39,111 nucleotides of DNA from Elysia marginata (GCA_019649035.1 BMAT01001440.1:1-39111); one strand, 5' to 3'; positions 9,094-17,779 are shown, counted from the stretch's first letter. Numbers and translations: made by a program. The notes: generated from the letters alone by a model not told the origin.

Positions 9094-9432
9094 TTACGAC
9101 TCTTCCCCTTCTTCAGAGGTTTTTCTAAAGTAGGTTTGTCCATCTACCCACTCGTGTGTAGCGATAACATGAGGCTTGGGCAATTTTTCATAATATTTTG
9201 AGACTTCTATTTGCTCTCTGTTTTCGAATACTTCATCTAATAGATCTTTAGGGACGGAAAACTCCTCCAACTTTTCCCCTAGCTCTGTTCTCAACTCTGT
9301 ATTTATCTGCTGAGAACGTTTGGAGATGATAGATATTGCCTCGTAGACATTCCCCGTTTGCGTTTCTATTGAAGACCTGTCAATGGTTTTGGTAGAAATG
9401 TCTGCCTTGTTGTAATACTGTTTTGGTATCAT
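9094..9432 (-). CDS. rpoZ: RNA polymerase omega-like subunit (Bacteroidota type)
   Basis: 112-residue protein of the Bacteroidota-specific omega-like family, recognised by its conserved place between bamD and coaBC and by segments such as NVYEAISIISKRSQQI. Omega stabilises the beta' subunit of RNA polymerase. Sequence similarity to the proteobacterial subunit is low, so the assignment rests on family and context. The ATG overlaps the bamD stop by 4 nt (ATGA). Confidence 0.85.
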   Translation of the reverse strand: MIPKQYYNKADISTKTIDRSSIETQTGNVYEAISIISKRSQQINTELRTELGEKLEEFSVPKDLLDEVFENREQIEVSKYYEKLPKPHVIATHEWVDGQTYFRKTSEEGEES

Positions 9433-10229
9433 GGGTTAATTAATTTATCTATTTGTTTGTTAATATCTATTCTAATTTCCTTTACTTCATATATATAAGG
9501 GCTATTAGAATAAAACTTCAGGTAAGATTCTGACAAGTTCAAAGCGTTTCTCAACCGCTCTTCCTTTTTGCTCTCTACACTATTAATTGCCAAACCGTAA
9601 GAAGCTTTAATCCTTATATACAGTGCCTCTTCTTTGAAAGGATTTCCAGGGAAGTCCTCTACAAAATTTTCTAATGACTTCACCGCAGCCTTGTAGTCTT
9701 CCATCTTATAGTATTGCTTGGCTATCTCAAATGATTTTTTGGCCAATCTGTCATCTAGCTCACCGACAATCTTGTTTGCCTCTGATAATCTAGAGTCTTG
9801 AGGAAATGTATTGATAAAGCGTTGCAATCTATCTAAGGACTTTTCTGTAATGGACTGGTCTAAACTGTACTTAGGAGCCATATGATAGTAACTCTTCCCC
9901 TCCAAAAACATAGCCTCTGGCAACTTTTCACTTTTAGTATAAATCTCTACAAAACGACTAAACTGATACGCTGCCGTATAGTACTGCTTTAAGTTGTACA
10001 TAGACATTGCATAGAAAAATACAATTCGCTCTCCCTGTGGCTTCCCTGCATACTCAGACACCAACTGTCCAAAAAGCCCCCCCGCCTTTTTATAGTCCCC
10101 TTCTTTGTAATATTTATTGGCATACTCAACTTTTTCGGCAGTATCGCCCTCCCTAATCACACGCTGATAAGGACTGCAAGCCACCAAAAGAAATATTAAA
10201 AAAGTGGCAAGAACATTTGCTCGGAACAT
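9429..10229 (-). CDS. bamD: Outer membrane assembly lipoprotein BamD
   Basis: 266-residue lipoprotein of the BAM complex, which works with BamA (encoded about 11 kb away) in inserting outer-membrane beta-barrels. The signal peptide ends in the lipobox LVAC (Cys18). The body is a series of TPR-like helical repeats, for example VEYANKYYKEGDYKKA (about 35-50) and FEIAKQYYKMEDYKAA (about 166-181). First gene of the bamD-rpoZ-coaBC-porD operon, divergent from terC. Confidence 0.93.
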   Translation of the reverse strand: MFRANVLATFLIFLLVACSPYQRVIREGDTAEKVEYANKYYKEGDYKKAGGLFGQLVSEYAGKPQGERIVFFYAMSMYNLKQYYTAAYQFSRFVEIYTKSEKLPEAMFLEGKSYYHMAPKYSLDQSITEKSLDRLQRFINTFPQDSRLSEANKIVGELDDRLAKKSFEIAKQYYKMEDYKAAVKSLENFVEDFPGNPFKEEALYIRIKASYGLAINSVESKKEERLRNALNLSESYLKFYSNSPYIYEVKEIRIDINKQIDKLINP

Positions 10230-10336
10230 TCCGCGAATTTAATAAAAATAACTATTTAGTCCTCTTTTAATAAAAGACTAAGTTACCAAGCTGAATCTAT
10301 GTCGGTCAAAAATGGATGACAAAAATTCAAAATGGC

Positions 10337-10344
10337 TATTTTTG
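10337..10344 (+). promoter_or_regulatory. -7 box deciding the terC start
   Basis: TATTTTTG matches TAnnTTTG and ends 11 nt before the ATG at 10356. It lies inside the extension obtained if translation began at the earlier in-frame ATG (10332), so it argues for the later start. No clear -33 TTG is seen. Confidence 0.4.
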
Positions 10345-10355
10345 TAGCGGTAGCC

Positions 10356-11135
10356 ATGATAGATTTTGATTTTTTTCTTCATATAAATACCTGGTTTGCA
10401 CTCTTTACGCTAACGCTTTTGGAGGTAGTCTTGGGGATAGACAACATCATCTTTATATCTATATTGGTCAATAAAATGAATCCGAAAATTCAGAGGAAAG
10501 TTACCTTTTTTGGTCTGCTTTTGGCGATGTTACAGCGGATAGTATTATTATTTCTCACTTCGCTTCTCATAGCATTAAAAACCCCATTTCTGTCTATTCA
10601 AACTCCCTATTTTGAGACAAATATCAGTTGGCATATGCTTATATTACTTTTGGGAGGGCTCTTTCTTATTTACAAAGGCACAACAGAAATTTTCGAGAAA
10701 ATGGAAGATAGGAGCAAAGACATAGTCGTAAAAAAGAAATCGGACAGTTTTGTGAAAGCATTGTTACAAATATCATTGATAGACTTTATCTTTTCTATGG
10801 ATTCTATCTTGACGGCAGTGGGTATGACCAGTGGGGTACACAATTCCGAGCAAGCCCTTTTTATTATGGTTATAGCGGTGGTTATCTCTATTGTTATGAT
10901 GATGTTGTACGCCAATCCGGTAAGGGATTTTATTAGGGTTCACCCCTCTGTTCAGATTTTGGGTCTTGCCTTTTTGCTACTCATCGGGGTTATTCTATTG
11001 GCGGAGGCCACAAGTATATCGCAAACTAAGTTTTTCGGTAAGGGAACGGTTCCTATTCCAAAGGGATACCTCTATTTTGCTATAGGATTTTCTATGTTTG
11101 TAGAGTTCCTCAATATACGCTCTAAGAGAAAATAG
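10356..11135 (+). CDS. TerC family integral membrane protein
   Basis: 259 residues from ATG 10356. The start MIDFDFF puts the conserved block ALFTLTLLEVVLGIDNIIFISI near the N terminus as in relatives, and a -7 box lies in the extension from ATG 10332. Seven or so membrane segments are visible. The acidic motifs GIDNIIF and DFIFSMDSILTAVGMT are hallmarks of TerC proteins, which are linked to tellurite resistance and, in several bacteria, to manganese export. Metal specificity cannot be read here. It stands alone, divergent from bamD and convergent with ruvB. Confidence 0.92.
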   Translation: MIDFDFFLHINTWFALFTLTLLEVVLGIDNIIFISILVNKMNPKIQRKVTFFGLLLAMLQRIVLLFLTSLLIALKTPFLSIQTPYFETNISWHMLILLLGGLFLIYKGTTEIFEKMEDRSKDIVVKKKSDSFVKALLQISLIDFIFSMDSILTAVGMTSGVHNSEQALFIMVIAVVISIVMMMLYANPVRDFIRVHPSVQILGLAFLLLIGVILLAEATSISQTKFFGKGTVPIPKGYLYFAIGFSMFVEFLNIRSKRK

Positions 11136-11341
11136 GGAGTCTTTTACATAATTGTAAAATCAGTACTCAAAATAAATCAGCGAAGCGATAGATATCACAA
11201 CTAAAAGTTTATTACCGCATTTGATTTTTCTCTGGTGACTCAATATTTTTATTATTTGGTTTGTGCAACTGTCTCACTTTTACTCTAAAATTTAGAATCC
11301 TTATATAAAGGGACAATGTACATGGGGTTCTTTTTAGAAAT
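11136..11341. other. Spacer between convergent terC and ruvB
   Basis: 206 bases with no gene. The part 11260-11305 carries TTTGTGCAAC, then CTCTAAAATTTAGA and ATCCTT. These resemble, in the same order, blocks of the dispersed repeat at 1401-1468 and may be a shortened relative. No clear terminator hairpin is seen. Confidence 0.4.
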
Positions 11342-12361
11342 TTAAAAAAGTCCACCCATATCAGGGGGGCTTTTTTTAAGGTGGGTGTAGGCGTTTTCTG
11401 TGGCTTGCCTACCTCTCGGTGTTCTGATTAGAAATCCTTTTTGGATAAGGAAAGGCTCGTATACTTCCTCTATAGTCTCGGCATTTTCAGAAATTGCTGT
11501 CGCCAGCGTAGATATGCCCACAGGACCTCCATTAAACTTATCTATTATAGTGGAGAGAATTCTATTGTCCATCTCATCCAACCCATATTTATCTACATTG
11601 AGTGATGAGAGGGCAGTTTTAGTAATTGCCATATCAATTTTCCCATTGCCTTCTATTTGGGCAAAGTCTCTGACTCGTCTCAAAAGGGTATTGGCAATTC
11701 TAGGTGTCCCCCTACTGCGAGAGGCTATCTCTGTGGCCGCTTCATTGTAAATTTGCACATTCAAAATATTACTACTACGGTTTACTATTTTAGATAGCAA
11801 GTCAGTGGAATAGTATTCTAACCTCCCCGTGATGCCAAAGCGAGCCCTCATGGGAGCTGTCAATAAACCTGAACGAGTTGTGGCTCCCACAAGCGTAAAC
11901 GGGTTTAGTCCTATTTGTAGGGACCTCGCATTGGGTCCAGTCTCTATCATAATATCTATCTTGAAATCTTCCATAGCAGAGTAGAGGTATTCTTCTATCA
12001 CAGGGCTAAGCCTATGAATTTCATCTATAAACAACACATCACGAGGTTCCAAACCGGTTAATAAGCCTGCAAGGTCTCCTGGCTTATCCAATACAGGACC
12101 TGATGTGACCTTGATATTCGCGTTCAATTCTTTTGAAATAATGTAGGCCAAGGTAGTTTTCCCTAGACCTGGCGGTCCATGTAATAGGGTGTGGTCTAAG
12201 GCCTCTTGTCTCAAGTTAGTAGCTTCGATAAATATCTTTAGGTTTTTAAGTACGCTCTCCTGACCTGAGAAATCATCAAAATTTAGAGGTCTTAGGACTT
12301 TCTCATTTTCAATTTCCTCGGGGGCTAATTGTTCTTTATTAGGGTCTAAAAAATCATTCAT
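11342..12361 (-). CDS. ruvB: Holliday junction branch migration helicase RuvB
   Basis: 339-residue AAA+ motor that drives branch migration with RuvA during recombination repair. Walker [10 protein letters not shown] is at residues 62-70 and Walker [10 protein letters not shown] has Asp113/Glu114. [18 protein letters not shown] carries the sensor/arginine region, and the C-terminal winged helix includes [11 protein letters not shown] and [10 protein letters not shown]. It is transcribed away from ftsX's 3' end with a 203-nt spacer, so it probably has its own promoter. Confidence 0.97.
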   Translation of the reverse strand: MNDFLDPNKEQLAPEEIENEKVLRPLNFDDFSGQESVLKNLKIFIEATNLRQEALDHTLLHGPPGLGKTTLAYIISKELNANIKVTSGPVLDKPGDLAGLLTGLEPRDVLFIDEIHRLSPVIEEYLYSAMEDFKIDIMIETGPNARSLQIGLNPFTLVGATTRSGLLTAPMRARFGITGRLEYYSTDLLSKIVNRSSNILNVQIYNEAATEIASRSRGTPRIANTLLRRVRDFAQIEGNGKIDMAITKTALSSLNVDKYGLDEMDNRILSTIIDKFNGGPVGISTLATAISENAETIEEVYEPFLIQKGFLIRTPRGRQATENAYTHLKKSPPDMGGLF

Positions 12362-12476
12362 TTAGAAAATTTTAATAAAACGACAAGTAAAAAACCTTAG
12401 ACAACATAATTTTTTAAAATCCTCTTTACAAACAACTATGCAAGGATAAGGCTTTTTGTCTTTTTTATTGATATTC

Positions 12477-12506
12477 TGAGGGGGGAGATGTTCCCCTCAC
12501 TTTTTT
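12477..12506 (+). terminator. Stem-loop between ftsX and ruvB
   Basis: Arms TGAGGGG (12477-12483) and CCCCTCA (12493-12499) enclose a 9-nt loop, and six T follow at 12501-12506 on the plus strand. On the minus strand, where ftsX ends, the hairpin is preceded by the A-run and not followed by a T-run. It may still end ftsX transcripts, or act in the other direction. Confidence 0.4.
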
Positions 12507-12564
12507 AAACCTAAAAAAGGGTCTTAACAAAGATTTATAGCAGCAGATTTTACTACAAATATAC

Positions 12565-13443
12565 TTAGTAATATAAATCATCTGTTCGCAGATTGAGAAA
12601 CCTCTGCGTGGCAAAGAAGGCAGCTACACAGGGAATGAGTATTCCCAAAACTAAAATGCCGGAAAACAATTTGGCAAGCATTATCCCATCATTCAGTAGT
12701 TTTAGGTCGGGGAAGAATTGTTCTAAGTGGTAAAGCCCAAAGGTGATGAGACCAATAGCAATAGAGGCTCCGATAACTCCCCAACGCATACTTTTCAATA
12801 TAAAAGGTCTGCGGATAAACCGCTTTGTAGCTCCAACCATTTGCATAGTTTTGATGATAAACCTTCTGGAGTAGATAGAAAGCCGAATGGATGAGTTGAT
12901 AAGCAAGACCACAAAGACTATAAAAACAGCCGTTATCAGAGTTATCCAAAAGGCGATATCCTTAGAGTTTTTGTTCAAAAGTGAAATAAGAGGCTTGTCG
13001 TAAACTACTTCGGAAACCCCTCTGTTAGATAAAATATCCTTCTTTATAGTGTGTACATATTCGGGGGTCAAAAAACTAGCCTTTAATCGTAAGTCTATAG
13101 AGTTTTGAAGGGGGTTGTAGCCTAAAAAAGTCATAAAATCCTCACCAATAGCATCGCTATGTATTGTTGCGGCTTTTTCTTTTGATATAAAATTTACCCT
13201 CTTGGTATAGGGCTTTAATAGTAATTTTTTTTCCAATATCTTGATTTCCAAACTTTTTGTGTCATTTTTTATAAAGACCGTAACAGAGACTTGCTCTTTG
13301 AAATGGTTAGTCATTTTCTTCATATTGAGCATAAGTAAACCAAATACACCTGTGATAAACAGCACTAAGGCAATGGTAAGCACTACGGAAACATAGGAAC
13401 TTATAAGTCGCCTCCTTTGAGATATTTCAAAATATGTAGTCAT
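12565..13443 (-). CDS. ftsX: Cell division protein FtsX
   Basis: 292-residue permease-like protein that with FtsE couples the divisome to cell-wall hydrolases. Topology is typical: a cytoplasmic N terminus rich in Arg, membrane segment 1 (about 16-40), an extracytoplasmic domain (about 45-160) and three further segments (about 165-188, 218-240, 256-282). The block FIIKTMQMVGATKRFIRRPF is the conserved intracellular loop. ftsE is not adjacent. A TACCTTTG -7 box on the minus strand (13463-13470) lies 19 nt before the ATG. Confidence 0.93.
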   Translation of the reverse strand: MTTYFEISQRRRLISSYVSVVLTIALVLFITGVFGLLMLNMKKMTNHFKEQVSVTVFIKNDTKSLEIKILEKKLLLKPYTKRVNFISKEKAATIHSDAIGEDFMTFLGYNPLQNSIDLRLKASFLTPEYVHTIKKDILSNRGVSEVVYDKPLISLLNKNSKDIAFWITLITAVFIVFVVLLINSSIRLSIYSRRFIIKTMQMVGATKRFIRRPFILKSMRWGVIGASIAIGLITFGLYHLEQFFPDLKLLNDGIMLAKLFSGILVLGILIPCVAAFFATQRFLNLRTDDLYY

Positions 13444-13462
13444 TGATAATACTTCCTAAGGG

Positions 13463-13514
13463 CAAAGGTAGATAAATTTCTGTGGTATTTTGGACAAGTA
13501 TTTTCATAGCTTTG
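13463..13514. promoter_or_regulatory. Divergent -7 boxes for ftsX and feoA
   Basis: TACCTTTG on the minus strand (13463-13470) faces ftsX, and TAGCTTTG on the plus strand (13507-13514) faces feoA. Both match TAnnTTTG and imply 5' leaders under 20 nt. A TTTTG at 13488-13492 could be a -33 element for feoA, though the spacing is short. No Fur-type operator is recognised. Confidence 0.5.
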
Positions 13515-13537
13515 CACAGTAAATTTATTCTAAATAA

Positions 13538-13759
13538 ATGAAAGCTTCTGACTTGAAACTTGGTGAAAAGGGGGTTGTTTCTTCAGGTTTTAAAAAAGAT
13601 ATGCCACTAAAACTTTCCCAAATGGGCTGTCTACCTGGTGTAGAAATTACCCTTGTAGGGCACGCGCCTTTGGGGAACCCTATAATACTAAATATTGGAG
13701 GCATGAATGTCGCTCTACTCAAAGAGGTGGCTAACTGTATAGAAATCCAAAGGGGGTGA
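13538..13759 (+). CDS. feoA: Ferrous iron transport protein A (FeoA)
   Basis: 73-residue SH3-like cytosolic partner of FeoB. Family features are the N-terminal KLGEKGVVSS, the central LPGVEITLVG-like turn and NIGGMNVALLKEVANCI. It is the first gene of feoA-feoB-Cys-rich protein; its stop TGA overlaps the GTG start of feoB (GTGA). Confidence 0.93.
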   Translation: MKASDLKLGEKGVVSSGFKKDMPLKLSQMGCLPGVEITLVGHAPLGNPIILNIGGMNVALLKEVANCIEIQRG

Positions 13760-15846
13760 TAGACGAAAATAGGCAGATAAAAGTAGTACTGCTCGGCAAC
13801 CCAAATACGGGTAAGAGTTCTATATTTAACCTATTGACGGGGTTAACCCAAAAAACTGGAAACTATCCCGGCGTTACCGTAGAAAGGCGACACGGTATTT
13901 GTAGGCTAACAGGCAAAAAGGAAGCACATATTGTAGATCTCCCAGGAATGTACAGCCTGAATCCTTCTTCAGCAGATGAAGGGGTCGTGAGTGATTTGCT
14001 ATTGAATAAAAGTGATAAGGACTACCCTGATGTTGCTGTGTTAATTGCAGATATTGCCCATCTCAAACGGAATTTACTATTATTTACTCAAGTTAAGGAC
14101 TTGGGTATTCCTGTTATTTTGGTTATCAATATGTCTGACATGAAGGAACGCCTAGGCATTAGTATTGATGAGAAAACATTGGAACAGAGGCTCGGCACGA
14201 GGCTTATGCTTTTTAGTGCAAAAAAGAAAATAGGGTTAGAACAACTAAAACAGAGCATTTTAGAATATGAAGAACTTTCTCAAAAACCGTCTATAGATAT
14301 TAAACGCATACAGCCGGAGTATTTTCAAAAACTGAAAGAAGAATTTCCTTCCGAAAAAAGTTATAGGAGTTGGCTTTTGGTAAGTGAGGGAGATACACAT
14401 ATAAATCCCAAAGCCATCTCTTCACAACTTGCGTTATCCGATACTGATATTAGAAAGTTTCAACATAAAGAAACGGTCATAAGATATCAGTTTATCAATG
14501 ATTGCATTAAAGGAAACTATCGGGTGGACTTCAACGCTGCCAAAAGTTTTAAGGCAGCTTTAGACAGGGTTTTGACACACAAGGTTTTTGGATATGTCAT
14601 ATTCTTGACCATTATATTTGTCATTTTTCAGGCTATTTTTAACTGGACATCTTACCCGATGGATATGATTGATCAGGCATTTGCAAGTTTGAGTAATTGG
14701 GTAACAAGCACATATTCAAAAGGGCCTTTTGTAAGTTTGGTTTCACAGGGGATTATTCCGGGGATAGCAGGCATTGTTATTTTCATTCCTCAGATTGCAT
14801 TTTTATTTTTTTTTCTTTCCATTTTGGAGGAATCTGGTTATATGAGCCGAGTTGTTTTTTTGATGGATAGTGTGATGAGTCGATTTGGAATGAGTGGGAG
14901 GAGTGTAGTTCCTCTTATTTCAGGGACGGCTTGTGCAGTGCCTTCTATTATGGCAACCCGAACTATAGAAAGCCCAAAGGAACGTTTGCTGACTATTTTA
15001 GTACTTCCCTTTGTTACTTGTTCGGCGAGGCTTCCCGTTTATCTTATCATTATTTCGCTAGTTGTTCCTGATAAATTTTTCTTAGGCTTAAGCCTCCAAT
15101 CGCTTACGCTTTTGGGACTTTATTTACTAGGCTTCCTAGCGACTTTGTTCTCCGCATATATCCTCAAAAAGATATTGATGTCAAAGGAGCGAAGGCTTTT
15201 TATTATGGAAATGCCAGACTACAGAGTACCCATTATCAAAAATATCTTTTATACGGTTGTAGAGAAGACAAAAGGCTTTATTTACAACGCAGGGAAAATA
15301 ATTTTTGCAGTAACCATTATCGTTTGGTTTTTGGGAACCAATGGCTCTTCGGAGAATTTTGAAAATGCAGAGGAGATAATTTTATCCAATGAAAAATACA
15401 AAAATCTTCCATCCGATAGGCTTGCTTATCATGTCAATTCTTTGAGGTTGGAATACTCCTATCTGGGGTATATGGGGAGAGCAATAGAACCTGTTATAAA
15501 GCCTCTGGGGTATGATTGGAAGATAGGCATTGCGATTATTTCTTCATTTCTTGCGAGGGAGGTTTTTATAAGTACATTGTCTACCATCTACAGTGTAGGT
15601 GATGAGACCCACGAAACCATAAGAACCAGAATGGCTATGGAATTGGATGGAAGGGGGCGTCCGGTTTTCAATATGGCTACGGGATTTTCATTACTTTTAT
15701 TCTATGCCTTTGCCATGCAGTGTACCAGTACGCTAGCAGTTGTAAAAAAGGAGACCAATAGCTGGAAGTGGTCTCTTTTCCAATTGGGATTGATGAGTTT
15801 GTTAGCATATTTGGTCTCATTGGCTATATATTCAGCAATGTCCTGA
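13756..15846 (+). CDS. feoB: Ferrous iron transporter FeoB
   Basis: 696-residue inner-membrane Fe(II) transporter with an N-terminal G domain. G1 GNPNTGKS is at 14-21, G3 DLPG at 61-64, G4 NMSD at 125-128 (the FeoB form of NKxD) and G5 is near SAKKK. The membrane half has the two Gate regions, with the conserved ISGTACAVPSIMATRT and PFVTCSARLPVY, whose cysteines line the proposed translocation path. Translation starts at GTG, overlapping the feoA stop by 4 nt. The stop TGA overlaps the ATG of the downstream small gene (TGATG). Confidence 0.97.
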   Translation: MIDENRQIKVVLLGNPNTGKSSIFNLLTGLTQKTGNYPGVTVERRHGICRLTGKKEAHIVDLPGMYSLNPSSADEGVVSDLLLNKSDKDYPDVAVLIADIAHLKRNLLLFTQVKDLGIPVILVINMSDMKERLGISIDEKTLEQRLGTRLMLFSAKKKIGLEQLKQSILEYEELSQKPSIDIKRIQPEYFQKLKEEFPSEKSYRSWLLVSEGDTHINPKAISSQLALSDTDIRKFQHKETVIRYQFINDCIKGNYRVDFNAAKSFKAALDRVLTHKVFGYVIFLTIIFVIFQAIFNWTSYPMDMIDQAFASLSNWVTSTYSKGPFVSLVSQGIIPGIAGIVIFIPQIAFLFFFLSILEESGYMSRVVFLMDSVMSRFGMSGRSVVPLISGTACAVPSIMATRTIESPKERLLTILVLPFVTCSARLPVYLIIISLVVPDKFFLGLSLQSLTLLGLYLLGFLATLFSAYILKKILMSKERRLFIMEMPDYRVPIIKNIFYTVVEKTKGFIYNAGKIIFAVTIIVWFLGTNGSSENFENAEEIILSNEKYKNLPSDRLAYHVNSLRLEYSYLGYMGRAIEPVIKPLGYDWKIGIAIISSFLAREVFISTLSTIYSVGDETHETIRTRMAMELDGRGRPVFNMATGFSLLLFYAFAMQCTSTLAVVKKETNSWKWSLFQLGLMSLLAYLVSLAIYSAMS

Positions 15847-15962
15847 TGCAAGAGGTATTCGTTTATTTTTTGGTGGCGTTATCTTTATTCCTTCTCGTGA
15901 GGAAATCCTTTTTTAGAAAGAAAAATAAAAGGTGTGGCGATTCTAATTGTAAATGCTCATAG
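15846..15962 (+). CDS. FeoB-associated Cys-rich membrane protein
   Basis: 38-residue single-pass protein. The ATG at 15846-15848 overlaps the feoB stop by one base, pointing to coupled translation. A membrane helix spans about residues 4-19, followed by the basic stretch SFFRKKNKR and a cytosolic CGDSNCKC tail with three cysteines. It fits the small FeoB-associated Cys-rich family found after feoB in Bacteroidota and Firmicutes. The role in iron uptake is not known in detail; its position at the end of the feo operon is the main support. Confidence 0.85.
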   Translation: MQEVFVYFLVALSLFLLVRKSFFRKKNKRCGDSNCKCS

Positions 15963-15993
15963 GGGGATTTTGCATTTAGAAACAATCGTCATT

Positions 15994-17325
15994 CTATTTT
16001 GTTATTGAGTTTGTTGCCATCAAATTAAGACTTTTTTCTGCCGTACATAAAGAATCTAAATTGTAGTAAAACAGATAATTAAAAAAGACGAAGAGACAAA
16101 GCCCTGAGCTGTATTTAAGATAAGTATCTTCCACAATGGAGAGCATAAAAAGGCTAAGGAAGGACAAATATATTTTAGAATACTTTTTTGTTCTTATCAT
16201 TTTTATAAAGGGAAAAAATAGAATGATTAGGAACAAAACCAGCCCTAAAATACCTAATGCCATCCAAAGATGCAGATAGGAGTTGTGCGCGAAATAAATA
16301 TCACTACCGTTTATCTGCGCTTCAGACAGCCATACCCTATAATAATATTTCATATTAACAACACCTACCCCTGTCCAAAAAAAATCACCCAAATGCTCAA
16401 AAAGAGCTCTCCAAATATGTAATCGGGTACCCCAAGAACCTAAAAATTCGCCTTTATCTAAAAACGCGTTGAGTTCATTTAGACCGAGAAGCATTCTGTT
16501 TTTGAAATGGGAAAAGATGCCTGTATTGAAAAAAATAAATATCCCTACCAATGGTGCCACAGCTACTATAAAATATTTCTTTTTTATTGCATTATAGCTT
16601 TTAAACTTTGAAATTATTATATACAAAAGGAGAACTGTAAATACGAGCAAAAAAGAAAGGATAACACCTCTGCAATCTGTAAGAAATAAAAATAGAACCA
16701 ATAGGGTTGTAATAAACCCAAACATAACTCTTTCACTTAGCCTTGCGCCTGATTGCAACAACCGAAACACCCCCCAAAGGGACGCAAAAGCGAGAAAGAG
16801 TGCATATACTTTTTGAAAAATCATATTAAAATGAAATAACTTGGTGGCTGTGACCTTATTTAAAATCAGTGTGTCGAGAACATTTTCCTGAAAATTAAAT
16901 ATTAATCCATACAGTACTATTGTCGTAGAGATGATGAAGGTTAGAACAGTAAAAGCATTTAAAATCTTAACTATATCCATAGGGCGGTTTTTTGCCAATA
17001 AAAAATATCCTGCAGAAATAACAGGTAAAAAAGCAACATTTTTGAAGCCCTTTATCATTTTTTCATCAGACACCCTTTCGATAATCAAAGCGTTGAGAAT
17101 AAATAGCACAAAAAAGCAGAGACTTATTAAAAAATAAAAATCCCTAAAGACTTTTTTGTCGATATAGATGGCCTCTCTAAGAACACTCAAAAACAACAAA
17201 AAATAACAAATATGTATAAGGGATATGAACATCCCGGGCCTGATAGGCATTAAAAAGGCCAAGACAAAGATGAAAAAGAGCAATATTTCAAAATATTTCT
17301 TTTCAAAAACACCCAATAACCCCAT
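15994..17325 (-). CDS. O-antigen ligase/polymerase-like membrane protein
   Basis: 443 residues with about ten to twelve hydrophobic segments along the whole length. The large loop before the C-terminal helices contains WGTRLHIWRALFEH and AHNSYLHLWMALGILG. This is the pattern of the Wzy_C/O-antigen ligase family, where an Arg and a His in this loop matter for glycan transfer to lipid A or for polymerisation. No other polysaccharide genes adjoin it, so ligase versus polymerase cannot be decided. A TACCTTTG -7 box (minus strand, 17348-17355) lies 22 nt before the ATG. Confidence 0.85.
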   Translation of the reverse strand: MGLLGVFEKKYFEILLFFIFVLAFLMPIRPGMFISLIHICYFLLFLSVLREAIYIDKKVFRDFYFLISLCFFVLFILNALIIERVSDEKMIKGFKNVAFLPVISAGYFLLAKNRPMDIVKILNAFTVLTFIISTTIVLYGLIFNFQENVLDTLILNKVTATKLFHFNMIFQKVYALFLAFASLWGVFRLLQSGARLSERVMFGFITTLLVLFLFLTDCRGVILSFLLVFTVLLLYIIISKFKSYNAIKKKYFIVAVAPLVGIFIFFNTGIFSHFKNRMLLGLNELNAFLDKGEFLGSWGTRLHIWRALFEHLGDFFWTGVGVVNMKYYYRVWLSEAQINGSDIYFAHNSYLHLWMALGILGLVLFLIILFFPFIKMIRTKKYSKIYLSFLSLFMLSIVEDTYLKYSSGLCLFVFFNYLFYYNLDSLCTAEKSLNLMATNSITK

Positions 17326-17347
17326 AATGTAAGAATATATCTTTCGG

Positions 17348-17355
17348 CAAAGGTA
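17348..17355 (-). promoter_or_regulatory. -7 box of the O-antigen ligase-like gene
   Basis: TACCTTTG on the minus strand matches TAnnTTTG and ends 22 nt before the start codon. TTTTG lies 13 nt further upstream, closer than usual for a -33 element. Confidence 0.45.
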
Positions 17356-17554
17356 TTAATATATGAGACAAAACCTATTGCTCATCAGACCGTTTGTCTT
17401 CGCCAATCTAGTACTCAATCACATCATACTCTGTAAATCTACAAACAATCTTCTTATCCCATAAAACAACTAAGTTCAATTAGATAATTGCGACAAATTG
17501 GGAGGTAAAAAAAAGGGATAGAAATTTTAAAATTCCTAATCAAAAATTATGTTT

Positions 17555-17562
17555 TAAATTTG
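17555..17562 (+). promoter_or_regulatory. -7 box of the tRNA-Gly/tRNA-Leu unit
   Basis: TAAATTTG matches TAnnTTTG, 10 nt before the first base of tRNA-Gly, the expected distance for transcription starting at or near the tRNA 5' end. No TTG -33 element is visible. Confidence 0.5.
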
Positions 17563-17572
17563 CCTGTTGTAA

Positions 17573-17645
17573 GCGAAAATAGCTCAGTTGGTAGAGCGCA
17601 ACCTTGCCAAGGTTGAGGTCGCGGGTTCGAGCCCCGTTTTTCGCT
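17573..17645 (+). tRNA. tRNA-Gly (anticodon GCC)
   Basis: Cloverleaf with acceptor GCGAAAA pairing with TTTTCGC and discriminator T. The D-arm is GCTCAGTTGGTAGAGC, the anticodon arm CAACC-TTGCCAA-GGTTG gives GCC, and the T-arm is GCGGGTTCGAGCCCCG. No encoded CCA. A run of seven T follows, and tRNA-Leu starts 11 nt later, so they are probably one transcript. Confidence 0.96.
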
Positions 17646-17656
17646 CTTTTTTTGTA

Positions 17657-17745
17657 GCTCGGGTGGTGGAATTGGTAGACACGTTGGACTTAAAATCCAA
17701 TGAGCAGTAATGTTCGTGCGGGTTCAAGTCCCGCCCCGAGTACCA
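17657..17745 (+). tRNA. tRNA-Leu (anticodon TAA), CCA encoded
   Basis: Class II tRNA with a long variable arm. The acceptor GCTCGGG pairs with CCCGAGT and discriminator A, the anticodon arm TTGGA-CTTAAAA-TCCAA gives TAA, and the T-arm is GCGGGTTCAAGTCCCGC. The CCA end is encoded, unlike the other three tRNAs in the window. The terminal AGTACCA recurs 10 nt downstream (17755-17761). Confidence 0.96.
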
Positions 17746-17779
17746 ATCTGTTTTAGTACCATCTGATATATCCAAAAGG

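Noticed and set aside
15768-15962. 64-residue version of the Cys-rich protein starting inside feoB
   Set aside because: The first 26 codons lie in another frame of feoB; the ATG at 15846 overlapping the feoB stop is a better start.
17326-17572. Small gene between the O-antigen ligase-like gene and tRNA-Gly
   Set aside because: No frame with start, length or features worth calling; only two promoter-like boxes are seen.
17584-17775. 63-codon minus-strand frame over the tRNA-Gly/tRNA-Leu genes (contains a GLEPATSTLARLRSTN-like end)
   Set aside because: It is the antisense of two good tRNA genes; proteins of this kind are a well-known mis-annotation.
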